This document shows, one piece after another, positions 34,482 through 42,713 of a DNA stretch of 64,000 bases. The DNA comes from Pseudomonas mosselii (lineage in GTDB: Bacteria; Pseudomonadota; Gammaproteobacteria; Pseudomonadales; Pseudomonadaceae). Each line of letters opens with the position of its first letter. The stretch's first letter is position 1. The position numbers and the translations under genes are program-made. Below the pieces are notes generated by a model. It was not told the DNA's origin and searched no databases. It saw only the letters and a program-made list of their open reading frames with translations. The DNA lies in NCBI RefSeq assembly GCF_005796105.1, contig NZ_VAUO01000001.1, positions 248,001 to 312,000 of the forward strand, in the 5' to 3' direction.

Positions 34482-35681
34482 CTAGGCCAGCTTGAACACG
34501 TGCTTGAGGTAGGCCACGAAGTTCTCGTCACGACACTGGGTCTTGCCGGGGCTATCGGAAATCTTCGCCACCGGCGCGCCATTACAGGCGGTCATCTTGA
34601 TCACCATGTTCATCGGCTTGACCCCGGGGATGTCGCAGGTGAGGTGTGTGCCGATGCCGAAACTCACGTGGATTCGCCCGTGCAGCGCCCGATACAGTTC
34701 GAGCATCTTGGGGAAGTCCAGGCCATCGGAGAAGATCAGCGTCTTGCTCTGTGGGTCGATGCCTAGGCGTTCATAGTGGGCAATGGCCTTCTCGGCCCAG
34801 GCCAGCGGCTCGCCCGAGTCGTGGCGCAGGCCGTCGAAGAGCTTGGCGAAGTACAGATCGAAGTCTTTCATGAACGCGTCCATGCCGATGCAGTCGGTCA
34901 GGGCGATGCCCAGCAGCCCTCGGTATTCGCGCACCCAGCACTCCAGCGCGGCTGTCTGGCTGTCGACCAGCCGCGGGCCGAGTTGCTGGTGCGCCATGAA
35001 CCACTCGTGGGCCATTGTGCCGATGGGCTTGAGGTCGTATTCGCGGGCCAGGTGTACGTTACTGGTGCCCACGAAGCGGCCGGGGAAATCGCGCTTGAGG
35101 ATGTGCACCACTTCTTCCTGCACCCGGTATGAGAAGCGCCGCCGCGTACCGAAGTCAGCCAGTTGCAGGGCGGCGAGTTCATCGACGCTGGCCTCGGCCT
35201 TGAGCCAGTCGAGCTTCTGGTACAGGCGCTCACCGACCTGCTCGATCACCACCTCGCGGTGGCGATAGCGGTTGCGTACCTCGCTGATGATCGCCAGCAG
35301 CGGAATCTCGAACAGAATCACATGCAGCCACGGCCCGCGCACACTGATCGCCAGCTGGCCGGCGTCGTCCAGCCCTACGTGGACGTAGCGCAGGTTGAAG
35401 CGGAACAGGCTGAGAAAGCGTATGAAGTCCGGCTTGATGAACGGGATTTTCTCCAGATACGCCAGTTGGTCGAGGGTCACCGAGACTTCGCCAAGTTGCT
35501 CGACCTGATAGCGGATCTCAGCCAGGTAAGGTGACAAGTCCTCGTCGTTGCGGCAGCGGAATTCCCACTCCACTTCGGCGTTGGGGTAGTTGTGCAGCAC
35601 CGCCTGCATCATGGTGATTTTGTAGAAGTCGGTGTCCAGCAAGTTCTGGACGATCCGGGGGCCGAATACGCTGTCGCTCAT
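34482..35681 (-). CDS. pncB: Nicotinate phosphoribosyltransferase
   Basis: 399 residues, the full length of the E. coli enzyme, converting nicotinate and PRPP to nicotinate mononucleotide in NAD salvage. Typical stretches: [54 protein letters not shown]-equivalent region and [14 protein letters not shown]. Its ATG overlaps the pncA stop by ATGA, so the two are translationally coupled and together turn nicotinamide into NaMN. Regulation is probably by the divergent NrtR. Confidence 0.96.
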   Translation of the reverse strand: MSDSVFGPRIVQNLLDTDFYKITMMQAVLHNYPNAEVEWEFRCRNDEDLSPYLAEIRYQVEQLGEVSVTLDQLAYLEKIPFIKPDFIRFLSLFRFNLRYVHVGLDDAGQLAISVRGPWLHVILFEIPLLAIISEVRNRYRHREVVIEQVGERLYQKLDWLKAEASVDELAALQLADFGTRRRFSYRVQEEVVHILKRDFPGRFVGTSNVHLAREYDLKPIGTMAHEWFMAHQQLGPRLVDSQTAALECWVREYRGLLGIALTDCIGMDAFMKDFDLYFAKLFDGLRHDSGEPLAWAEKAIAHYERLGIDPQSKTLIFSDGLDFPKMLELYRALHGRIHVSFGIGTHLTCDIPGVKPMNMVIKMTACNGAPVAKISDSPGKTQCRDENFVAYLKHVFKLA

Positions 35682-36328
35682 GGGCGGGCCTCCTGAAGGG
35701 CGCTGAGTTGGGTATCCAGTGCCTGTTCATCGGCACACAGTACGATTCCGGCGGCCTGCATGGCTGTGCAGGCGCTGCGCGCACCTTCGGCGCTCAGGGC
35801 GCGGCAGGCGGGCAGGTAGAGCAGCACGTCGAAACCAGCACGGCGCAATTGCAGGGCTGTGGTGCGCACGCAATAGTCCAGGGCCAGGCCCCCGACGATC
35901 ACCGCCTGCACCTGTTGCACCTTGAGGTATTCGATTGCGCCGGTGGAGCGGCGTTCGGCTAGGTCGTGGTAGCAAGCGCCGTAGGGGTGCAGGTCGGGCT
36001 CGATGCCTTTCCAGACGAAATAGTCGTAGTCGATGGGAGCGGGCAGGCCGGGCAGCAACTCGAAGCCGGGGGTGCCGGGAACGCAGTGGCTGACCCAGGT
36101 CAGGTCGGCATTGGCCAGGGCCAGCGGCTTTAGCATCTGCGTGTGCTCGGCCACGACCCAGGCGGCATTGGCCGGGTGGGCGTCCTTGCTGCCCAGGCGC
36201 AGGCTGGCGCGGCGGGCCATGGCGTTGAGTGCCGGGGCGATCTGCTCGCCACCGGGCACTGGCAACTCGTGGGCGGCATTGGAGGTGAAGCCGTTCTGGG
36301 CGTCGACATCGAAGCTTGCGATTTTCAT
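35678..36328 (-). CDS. pncA: Nicotinamidase
   Basis: 216 residues of the isochorismatase-like hydrolase fold, converting nicotinamide to nicotinate and ammonia. The Asp-Lys-Cys triad is visible: Asp9 (DVDAQNGF), Lys107 (FVWKG) and Cys153 ([10 protein letters not shown]). Metal ligands Asp49/His51 sit in KDAHP. ATG at 36328 is preferred to an upstream start at 36388, which would run into the regulatory region. First gene of pncA-pncB, with a TTGACA -35-like element at 36383-36388 on the minus strand. Confidence 0.94.
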   Translation of the reverse strand: MKIASFDVDAQNGFTSNAAHELPVPGGEQIAPALNAMARRASLRLGSKDAHPANAAWVVAEHTQMLKPLALANADLTWVSHCVPGTPGFELLPGLPAPIDYDYFVWKGIEPDLHPYGACYHDLAERRSTGAIEYLKVQQVQAVIVGGLALDYCVRTTALQLRRAGFDVLLYLPACRALSAEGARSACTAMQAAGIVLCADEQALDTQLSALQEARP

Positions 36329-36373
36329 CTGGGGCGTCTCCTCGGCTGGAATGGCTATATATTTCATCTGGTG

Positions 36374-36429
36374 AATTAAGTATGTCAAGGCTTATTTAGT
36401 ATCTTATTTAGCGCTTGCGTTACTTAATT
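36374..36429. promoter_or_regulatory. Candidate NrtR operator region (pncA / nrtR)
   Basis: The divergent promoter region has a 9-bp inverted repeat AATTAAGTA (36374-36382) and TACTTAATT (36421-36429). Each copy faces one gene, and the left copy abuts the TTGACA of the pncA promoter. Between them lie two direct repeats TTATTTAG (36392-36399, 36404-36411), 12 bp apart. This layout suits binding of one regulator to both promoters; NrtR is the obvious candidate. The site identity is inference. Confidence 0.55.
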
Positions 36430-36471
36430 GCCCTGGTGGAATATGCGCATATTGAGCAGCGGAGCCCTGAA

Positions 36472-37173
36472 GTGAACACAGCAGAAGTCCTGGCCAGCGT
36501 GGATATTGTCGCGCTGCGCCTGTCACCTGAGTCGCAACGTCTGCAAGTGCTGTTGCACAAGCGTGAGCGTGACCCGCATGCCGGGCAGTGGGCCTTGCCA
36601 GGCGTCATCGTCAATGGCCGTACCCCGGACAATAGCCTGGATGCCGCCGCCGAGCGGGCGTTGGCCGAGAAGGCTAGGGTGCGGCCACGGCATCTGGAGC
36701 AGGTGGGGACCGAGGGCAATGCCTTTCGCGATCCGCGCGGCTGGTCTTTGAGCACCTACTACTTGGCCTTGCTCGATCCCAGTGTCGAGGTCAGCGAGCC
36801 ATCGTTGGCCTTTCACGATCTGGACAACCTGTTGAACCGTCGGGTGCTGCTGCCGTTCGATCATGGCCTGCTGGTGGAGCGCGCGGTCGAGCGCCTGGCG
36901 GCCAAGAGCCTGTACACCAATCTGCCGTTGTACCTGGCGCCGGAGCGCTTCACCGTGCTCGATGCCCTGGCGGCGATGCAGGCGTGCCTGGGTCAGGTGG
37001 TCAACAACACCTCGGTGCGCAAGCGCCTGGAGCGCATGAAGAACGAAGGTTGGGTGCAAGATACCGGTGAGAAGCACCAACCGCGCCTGGGCCGCCCGCA
37101 GCAGCTGTATCGGCATACCCCCCAGCAAGTGCGGGGCTTCATGTTCGACCGCAGCCTGTTGGCGGGCGGCTGA
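36472..37173 (+). CDS. nrtR: NrtR, Nudix-related regulator of NAD metabolism
   Basis: 233 residues: an N-terminal Nudix-like domain and a C-terminal winged helix (VRKRLERMKNEGWVQDTGEKHQPRLG, residues 182-207 approx.). The Nudix box GVIVNGRTPDNSLDAAAERALAEKARV (in the region of residues 44-70) lacks the catalytic REUxEE glutamates, as expected of a sensor that binds ADP-ribose but does not hydrolyse it. In characterised bacteria NrtR represses NAD salvage genes, and here it is divergent from pncAB. GTG at 36472 has GGAG 7 nt upstream; a TTG at 36415 is less likely and would lie in the operator. Confidence 0.92.
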   Translation: MNTAEVLASVDIVALRLSPESQRLQVLLHKRERDPHAGQWALPGVIVNGRTPDNSLDAAAERALAEKARVRPRHLEQVGTEGNAFRDPRGWSLSTYYLALLDPSVEVSEPSLAFHDLDNLLNRRVLLPFDHGLLVERAVERLAAKSLYTNLPLYLAPERFTVLDALAAMQACLGQVVNNTSVRKRLERMKNEGWVQDTGEKHQPRLGRPQQLYRHTPQQVRGFMFDRSLLAGG

Positions 37174-37199
37174 CTCAACACGGACCTATACGGCCGTGC

Positions 37200-38435
37200 T
37201 CAGGCATGCGTTGGCTGCGAGTCGAGCGCGGCTTCGACGATCTCGATCCAATGGCGTACCGGCGTACGCCCGGCGCCGTCAAGGTGGAGTTGGCAACCGA
37301 TGTTGGCGGTGGCAATGAGTTCGGGGTGGCCACTCTCCAAGGCGCTGAGGCGGTTGTCGCGCAGGGTACGCGAGAGTTCAGGCTGGGTCAGTGAGTAAGT
37401 GCCTGCCGAGCCACAGCACAGGTGGCCGTCAGGCACGTCGGTGAGGTGAAAGCCCAGGCGGGTCAGCAGGTGTTCCACGGCGCCGGCAAGTTTCAATGCG
37501 TGTTGCAGGGTGCACGGGCAGTGGAACGCCAGGCGCTGTTCTGCGCACAGGCCGAGACGTTCGAGCGGCTCGGCCTGTAGCACCTGCACCAGGTCACGGG
37601 CCAGCGCGCTGACCCGAGCGGCCTTGGCCGCGTAAAGCGGGTCGCGTTCGAGCAGGTGGGCGTAGTCACGCACGAAGGCGCCACAGCCACTGGCGGTCTG
37701 CACGATCGCTTCGGCACCGGCTTCGATGGCTGGCCACCAGGCGTCGATATTGAGTCGGGCCCGTTGCAGGCCTTGCTCCTGGGCATCCAGGTGATAGTCC
37801 AGGGCACCGCAACAGCCCGCTTCTCGGATCGGCTCGACACTGATCCCCAGACGATCCAGCAAACGCGCGGCAGCCGCGTTAGTGTTCGGCGACAGGGCCT
37901 GTTGCACGCAACCTTCGAGCATCAGAATGCGCCGTGGATGACGCGGCGCGGGGCGTTGGCCTGGATCGCTTTGGGTCGCCGCGAGCGTGTCCTTCAGGCG
38001 ACCTGGCAACCATGCGTGCAAGACCCGGCCGGTGTGCGCCAGGGCTTTGAATGCGCGCGGATGCGCCAGTACCGTGCGCAGCCCGTTGCGCAGCAGACGC
38101 TGGCCAAGTGGACGCTGTACCTGGCGCGCGACCACGGCGCGGCCGATGTCCAGCAGGTCGTGGTAGCGGACCCCGGAGGGGCATGTGGTTTCGCAGTTGC
38201 GGCAGCTCAGGCAACGATCCAGGTGCAGTTGGGTGCTGGCGGTGACCGGCTCGCCTTCGAGCACCTGCTTGATCAGGTAGATACGCCCGCGCGGGCCGTC
38301 CAGCTCGTCGCCGAGTACCTGATAGGTGGGGCAGGTGGCCGTGCAGAAACCGCAGTGCACGCAGGCGCGCAGTATGCTTTCGGCCTCTTCGCCGCGTGGC
38401 AGTTGCTTGGCGATGTCGCTCAGGTGGGTTTGCAT
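37200..38435 (-). CDS. glcF: Glycolate oxidase iron-sulfur subunit
   Basis: 411 residues. Two 4Fe-4S motifs, CVHCGFCTATCP and CLSCRNCETTCP, lie in the first 100 residues, followed by two CCG domains (EAGCCGALDYH and LCCGSAGTYSL). It passes electrons from the GlcD/GlcE flavin sites to the respiratory chain, in glycolate oxidation to glyoxylate. It lies 9 bp after glcE. The gene order glcD-glcE-glcF is kept, but no glcG follows. Confidence 0.96.
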   Translation of the reverse strand: MQTHLSDIAKQLPRGEEAESILRACVHCGFCTATCPTYQVLGDELDGPRGRIYLIKQVLEGEPVTASTQLHLDRCLSCRNCETTCPSGVRYHDLLDIGRAVVARQVQRPLGQRLLRNGLRTVLAHPRAFKALAHTGRVLHAWLPGRLKDTLAATQSDPGQRPAPRHPRRILMLEGCVQQALSPNTNAAAARLLDRLGISVEPIREAGCCGALDYHLDAQEQGLQRARLNIDAWWPAIEAGAEAIVQTASGCGAFVRDYAHLLERDPLYAAKAARVSALARDLVQVLQAEPLERLGLCAEQRLAFHCPCTLQHALKLAGAVEHLLTRLGFHLTDVPDGHLCCGSAGTYSLTQPELSRTLRDNRLSALESGHPELIATANIGCQLHLDGAGRTPVRHWIEIVEAALDSQPTHA

Positions 38436-38444
38436 GGCGTGGCC

Positions 38445-39491
38445 TCAGAGGTCTGGGTACAGGCGGCCAGGGTTGAAGATGCCCTGGGGATCGAGTTGGC
38501 GTTTGAGCGCCTGGTGATAGCGCATCAGCGCGGCGGGCAGCGGGGCGCTGCTCTGCGTGCCGGGTGCGTAGGCCGTGGCGTGGCCGCCGAGCCTGGCGAC
38601 CAGCTCGCGAATCTGCGATGCCGGAGCCTCGGACTTGAGCCAGCGCTGGGCGCCGCCCCAGTCGAGCAGTTGTTGTCCGGGCAGCGCCAGCGGGCCGCAG
38701 GCGAGCGGCAGCGACACGCGCCAAAGCGGCGCGGCGCCTTCGAAAAACGCCAGGCGCTGCTCGCGCAGATCGAGCCAGAAGTGGCTGTCCACCGGCTCCC
38801 CACCCAGCCGCTCACGGGCTGAACGAACCGAACCTGCGCCACCTTCCAGGCGCAGGTACAGGGCTTGGCCGTCATGGCAGGCAGCGCTGATCGGTAGCGC
38901 TTGCTGGCCCCACTCGGCCAGCGCGGCCAAGGCTTGATGATCCGCCATTGCCAGGCGCAGGCTCAGGCACTCACGGGGCCGTGGTAGCACTTTGATTGAC
39001 ACTTCGGTGAGCAGCCCCAGGCAGCCGAAACTGCCGACCATCAGCCGCGACACATCGTAGCCCGCTACGTTTTTCATCACCTGGCCGCCAAAGCGCAGCA
39101 GTTTGCCGTGGCCGGTGATCATCCGGGTGCCCAGGACGTGATCGCGCACGGCACCGGCCCATGGACGACGCGGGCCGGACAGTCCAGCGGCGACCATGCC
39201 GCCGAGCGTTGCACCCGGCCCCAGGTGGGGCGGCTCGCAGGCCAGCATTTGCCCGGCTGCGTGCAATACGGCCTCGATGTCTTGCAGCGGTGTACCAGCG
39301 CGTGCAGTCAGTACCAGTTCGGAGGGATCGTAGCTGACGATGCCGGTGTGCCTGCGGGTATCGAGGGTCTGGCCGAGTACCGGGCAGCCAAGCATGGCCT
39401 TGCTGTTGCCGCCTTGGATGATGAGCGGGGTGCCTTGTTCGAGCGCTTGATTGACCTGCTCCAGCAGGTCCTGGCTGATATCGGCGCTCAT
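38445..39491 (-). CDS. glcE: Glycolate oxidase FAD-binding subunit
   Basis: 348 residues, a shortened FAD-linked oxidase with the PCMH/VAO-type FAD domain (PLIIQGGNSKAMLG, then GPGATLGGMVAAGLSGPRR). It forms glycolate oxidase with GlcD and GlcF. Its ATG shares one base with the glcD stop (TGATG), so translation is coupled. Confidence 0.95.
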   Translation of the reverse strand: MSADISQDLLEQVNQALEQGTPLIIQGGNSKAMLGCPVLGQTLDTRRHTGIVSYDPSELVLTARAGTPLQDIEAVLHAAGQMLACEPPHLGPGATLGGMVAAGLSGPRRPWAGAVRDHVLGTRMITGHGKLLRFGGQVMKNVAGYDVSRLMVGSFGCLGLLTEVSIKVLPRPRECLSLRLAMADHQALAALAEWGQQALPISAACHDGQALYLRLEGGAGSVRSARERLGGEPVDSHFWLDLREQRLAFFEGAAPLWRVSLPLACGPLALPGQQLLDWGGAQRWLKSEAPASQIRELVARLGGHATAYAPGTQSSAPLPAALMRYHQALKRQLDPQGIFNPGRLYPDL

Positions 39492-40990
39492 CAGAAGCGC
39501 TCCAGGTCAGGAAACGGCAGTTGGCCATGGTGCACGTGCAGGGCGCCGAACTCGGCGCAGCGTTGCAGGGTCGGGATGTTCTTGCCTGGGTTGAGCAGGC
39601 CCAGGGGGTCGAAGGCTGCCTTGATGGCATGGAACAGGCTGATTTCGTCGCGGTTGAACTGCGCGCACATTTGGTTGATCTTCTCGCGGCCCACACCATG
39701 CTCCCCGGTGATGCTGCCACCGACTGCCACGCAGAGCTCGAGGATCTTGCCGCCGACGACCTCGGCACGCTCCAGTTCCCCCGGTAGGTTGGCGTCGAAC
39801 AGGATCAACGGGTGCAGGTTGCCGTCACCGGCATGGAACACGTTGGCTACCCGCAAGCCAAATGCGCCTGACAGTGCCTGAATACCTTGCAGCACCCGTG
39901 GCAGTTCGCGGCGGGGAATGGTGCCGTCCATGCAGTAGTAGTCCGGCGAAAGGCGCCCCACGGCGGGGAAGGCGTTCTTGCGTCCGGCCCAAAAGCGCAT
40001 CCGCTCGGCCTCGTCACAGGCCAGCCTCACCTCGCGCGCGCCAGCCGCCATGAGCAGCGCCTCGACCCGCTCGCAATCCTCCTGCACGTCGGCTTCCACG
40101 CCGTCCAGCTCGCACAGCAGGATCGCGGCGGCGTCCACGGGGTAGCCGGCGTGGATGAAGTCTTCGGCGGCGCGTATCGCCAGGTTGTCCATCATTTCCA
40201 GCCCGCCAGGGATGATCCCGGCCTTGATGATCTCGGCCACCGCGCGCCCGGCGTCTTGCGCGTTTTCGAAGCTTGCCAGCAAGACCCGCGCCACCTGGGG
40301 CTTAGGCAGCAGCTTGACGGTGACTTCGGTGACGATACCGAGCATACCTTCGGAGCCTGTGAACAGTGCCAGCAGGTCGAAGCCTGGACTGTCCAGGGCG
40401 TCGCTGCCGAGCACCAGTTGCTCGCCTTCGATGGTGAGGATCTCGATCTTGAGCAGGTTGTGCACGGTCAGACCGTACTTGAGGCAATGCACGCCGCCGG
40501 CGTTTTCGGCGACATTGCCGCCGATGGAGCAAGCGATCTGCGAAGAAGGGTCGGGGGCGTAATACAGCCCGTGGGGCGCTGCTGCCTGCGAAATGGCCAG
40601 GTTGCGCACGCCAGGCTGCACGCGCGCGTAGCGGCCTTGCGGGTTGATCTCAAGGATGCGGTTGAAGCGCGCCATCACCAGCAGGATGCCCTGGCTCAGG
40701 GGCAGTGCGCCGCCAGAAAGCCCGGTGCCGGCCCCGCGCGCCACCACTGGCACACCGCGCTGGTGGCACAGTCGCAGCAGGGTCTGCACCTGTTCCATGC
40801 GTTCGGGCAGCACGACCAGCAACGGCATCGTGCGGTAGGCCGACAGCCCGTCGCATTCGTAGGGCTTGAGGTCTTCACTGCGGTGCACAATGGCAAGGTC
40901 GGGCAGGGCCGCACGCAGGGCCGCGAGCAGAGCGGCCTTGTCCACGTTGGGCAGCGGGCCGTCGAGGACTGAGTCGTAGAGGATGTTCAT
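39491..40990 (-). CDS. glcD: Glycolate oxidase subunit GlcD
   Basis: 499 residues, the same length as E. coli GlcD. FAD-dependent oxidase with the FAD-binding loops PVVARGAGTGLSGGALP and SSQIACSIGGNVAENAGG, and a C-terminal FAD-oxidase domain with NVFHAGDGNLHP and GSITGEHGVG (metal and substrate site). It oxidises glycolate (and D-lactate) to the 2-oxo acid. ATG at 40990; an extension to 41035 is unlikely. First gene of glcDEF, 117 bp from a divergent LysR gene. Confidence 0.96.
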   Translation of the reverse strand: MNILYDSVLDGPLPNVDKAALLAALRAALPDLAIVHRSEDLKPYECDGLSAYRTMPLLVVLPERMEQVQTLLRLCHQRGVPVVARGAGTGLSGGALPLSQGILLVMARFNRILEINPQGRYARVQPGVRNLAISQAAAPHGLYYAPDPSSQIACSIGGNVAENAGGVHCLKYGLTVHNLLKIEILTIEGEQLVLGSDALDSPGFDLLALFTGSEGMLGIVTEVTVKLLPKPQVARVLLASFENAQDAGRAVAEIIKAGIIPGGLEMMDNLAIRAAEDFIHAGYPVDAAAILLCELDGVEADVQEDCERVEALLMAAGAREVRLACDEAERMRFWAGRKNAFPAVGRLSPDYYCMDGTIPRRELPRVLQGIQALSGAFGLRVANVFHAGDGNLHPLILFDANLPGELERAEVVGGKILELCVAVGGSITGEHGVGREKINQMCAQFNRDEISLFHAIKAAFDPLGLLNPGKNIPTLQRCAEFGALHVHHGQLPFPDLERF

Positions 40991-41107
40991 GCGGCTCCTG
41001 GGTGAATGCTGATGGTTGTCCGGTAACACGCGCACCTATGCAGCGTAGACCTACGCGCAGCAATCCCTCAGCATCGGCACCCGAACAAACCGGATTTTGG
41101 GTTCTTC

Positions 41108-42016
41108 ATGAAAAAACTCGTACGCATGGACGATCTGCAGGTCTTCGTCAGTACCGTCGACAGCGGCAGCTTCTCAGCCGCCGCGCGGCAGTTGGATATC
41201 TCGCCGGCCTTGGCCAGTGCCGCCGTACTGCGTCTGGAGCGTAACCTGGGGATCCGTCTGCTGGTGCGCTCGACCCGGCGCCTGCGCCTTTCGGACGAGG
41301 GACTGCGTTATCTGCCCTACGCGCGGCAGGCGCTCGAAGCGCTGGATGACGGTGAGGCGGCACTGGAGCAGGGCCGGGATGAGATCGCCGGTCCCTTACG
41401 TCTGGCCCTGTCCTCGGACCTGGGGCGCAACGTCCTGTTGCCGTGGCTGGACGAGTTCCAGGCGCGCCATCCCAGGATCATCCTCGACCTGCGCCTGAGC
41501 GATCAGGTGGCAGACCTGTTCGGCGACCGCCTGGATGCGAGCATTCGCTATGGCCAGTTGGCCGACTCCAGCTTGGTGGCGTTGCCGCTGCTGCCGGACA
41601 ACCGCCGTACCCTGTGCGCTGCACCGTCCTACATCGCCCGCCATGGTGCGCCGCGCACGCCGCAGGAACTGATCGGGCGCAACTGCCTGCGTTATGTGAT
41701 GGGCGAGCAGACCCACGACCGTTGGGGCTTTCTGACACCCGATGGCTTGCAGACGGTGGTGGTCAATGGCGACCGTGTCTGTGACGATGCCGATGTGGTG
41801 CGGCGTTGGGCGCTGGCCGGGCTGGGAGTGGTCTACAAGTCGCGCCTGGATGTACTCGAGGATCTGCGCAGCGGGCGGTTGGTGGAGCTTTTCCCCGCGC
41901 AGTACGGACTGCCGGCGCCGTTGCAACTGGTGTGCGTGCACCGCCAGGCGGTGACGCCGGCGCTACAACTGTTGCGGGGTTTCCTGCTCGAACGCTTGTC
42001 TGACCTTGGCGCTTGA
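41108..42016 (+). CDS. LysR-family regulator divergent from glcDEF
   Basis: 302 residues: MDDLQVFVSTVDSGSFSAAA then HTH LDISPALASAAVLRLERNLG and LLVRSTRRLRLSDEG. The effector domain ends near LLRGFLLERLSDLG. It belongs to the CrgA/DmlR-like LysR group. The glc operon regulator known from E. coli, GlcC, is a GntR-type protein, and no glcC-like gene is in this window, so this LysR protein is the obvious candidate to control glcDEF here. The ATG could be 41108 or 41126. Confidence 0.88.
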   Translation: MKKLVRMDDLQVFVSTVDSGSFSAAARQLDISPALASAAVLRLERNLGIRLLVRSTRRLRLSDEGLRYLPYARQALEALDDGEAALEQGRDEIAGPLRLALSSDLGRNVLLPWLDEFQARHPRIILDLRLSDQVADLFGDRLDASIRYGQLADSSLVALPLLPDNRRTLCAAPSYIARHGAPRTPQELIGRNCLRYVMGEQTHDRWGFLTPDGLQTVVVNGDRVCDDADVVRRWALAGLGVVYKSRLDVLEDLRSGRLVELFPAQYGLPAPLQLVCVHRQAVTPALQLLRGFLLERLSDLGA

Positions 42017-42179
42017 GCACTGCTAGCGCCAAGGTGCTCAGCGATTCAAATCGACCACCAGGCGCTCACCCAACTGGCTGATGGCAACGCTGCCGAGGTA
42101 ATTTGGCGCACCTGCGCATTCACGGCGCGCTTGCATTACCATGCCGACTTTTGTCGTTCATCTGCCAGGAGCCCCGCGC

Positions 42180-42671
42180 ATGACTACCCTGCATTTTCGT
42201 CAACCCACGCTAGAAGACGCCGAGCGTTGCCACGCAATCGAAATCAGCGCCTATGAGGGTGACGAGGCCGCGACCCTGGAGAAGATCCGCACCCGCATCG
42301 CGCAGTACCCGGAGGGTTTCTTGTTGCTGGAGCGCCAGGGCGAGATCATCGGCTTTATCAACAGCGGCTGCGCCTTCACGGTGGAGATGGCCGATGAGGC
42401 ATTCAAGGAACTGGTCGGGCATGACCCGGCAGCGCCGAACGTGGTGATCATGTCGGTGGTGGTGGATCCCGCGCACCAGGGGCAGGGCTACGCGCGGCGG
42501 TTGATGGACGCGTTCATCCAGCGCATGAACGCGCTGCACAAGCAGAGCATCCACCTGATGTGCAAGGAGCAGCACGTCGAGTTGTATCGCCGCATGGGTT
42601 ACCAGTACGTGCAGCCATCGCCGTCCGAGCATGGCGGGATGGCCTGGCACGAGATGCTCATGCGGCTCTGA
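42180..42671 (+). CDS. GNAT-family N-acetyltransferase
   Basis: 163 residues with the GNAT acetyl-CoA site: VVVDPAHQGQGYARRLMDAFI (motif A, about residues 97-117), preceded by the beta strands GFLLLERQGEIIGFINSG and followed by MCKEQHVELYRRMGYQYV. It transfers an acetyl group to a small-molecule amine or protein; the substrate is unknown. AGGAG lies 8 nt before the ATG. Convergent with the hybrid kinase gene, with a hairpin between. Confidence 0.88.
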   Translation: MTTLHFRQPTLEDAERCHAIEISAYEGDEAATLEKIRTRIAQYPEGFLLLERQGEIIGFINSGCAFTVEMADEAFKELVGHDPAAPNVVIMSVVVDPAHQGQGYARRLMDAFIQRMNALHKQSIHLMCKEQHVELYRRMGYQYVQPSPSEHGGMAWHEMLMRL

Positions 42672-42693
42672 CCGCCCTCGAGAGGGGCCGGTC
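42670..42693. terminator. Hairpin between the GNAT and hybrid kinase genes
   Basis: GACCG-CCCTC-GA-GAGGG-(GC)-CGGTC forms a 10-bp stem with a 2-nt bulge, at the stop of the plus-strand GNAT gene and 21 bp after the stop of the minus-strand kinase gene. Probably bidirectional; no U-tract. Confidence 0.5.
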
Positions 42694-42713
42694 GCAGGCG
42701 TGGCCGCGTGGAC

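Noticed and set aside
39887..40972. A 361-residue plus-strand frame antisense to glcD
   Set aside because: The minus strand holds a full-length GlcD with all motifs, so the antisense frame is a high-GC shadow.
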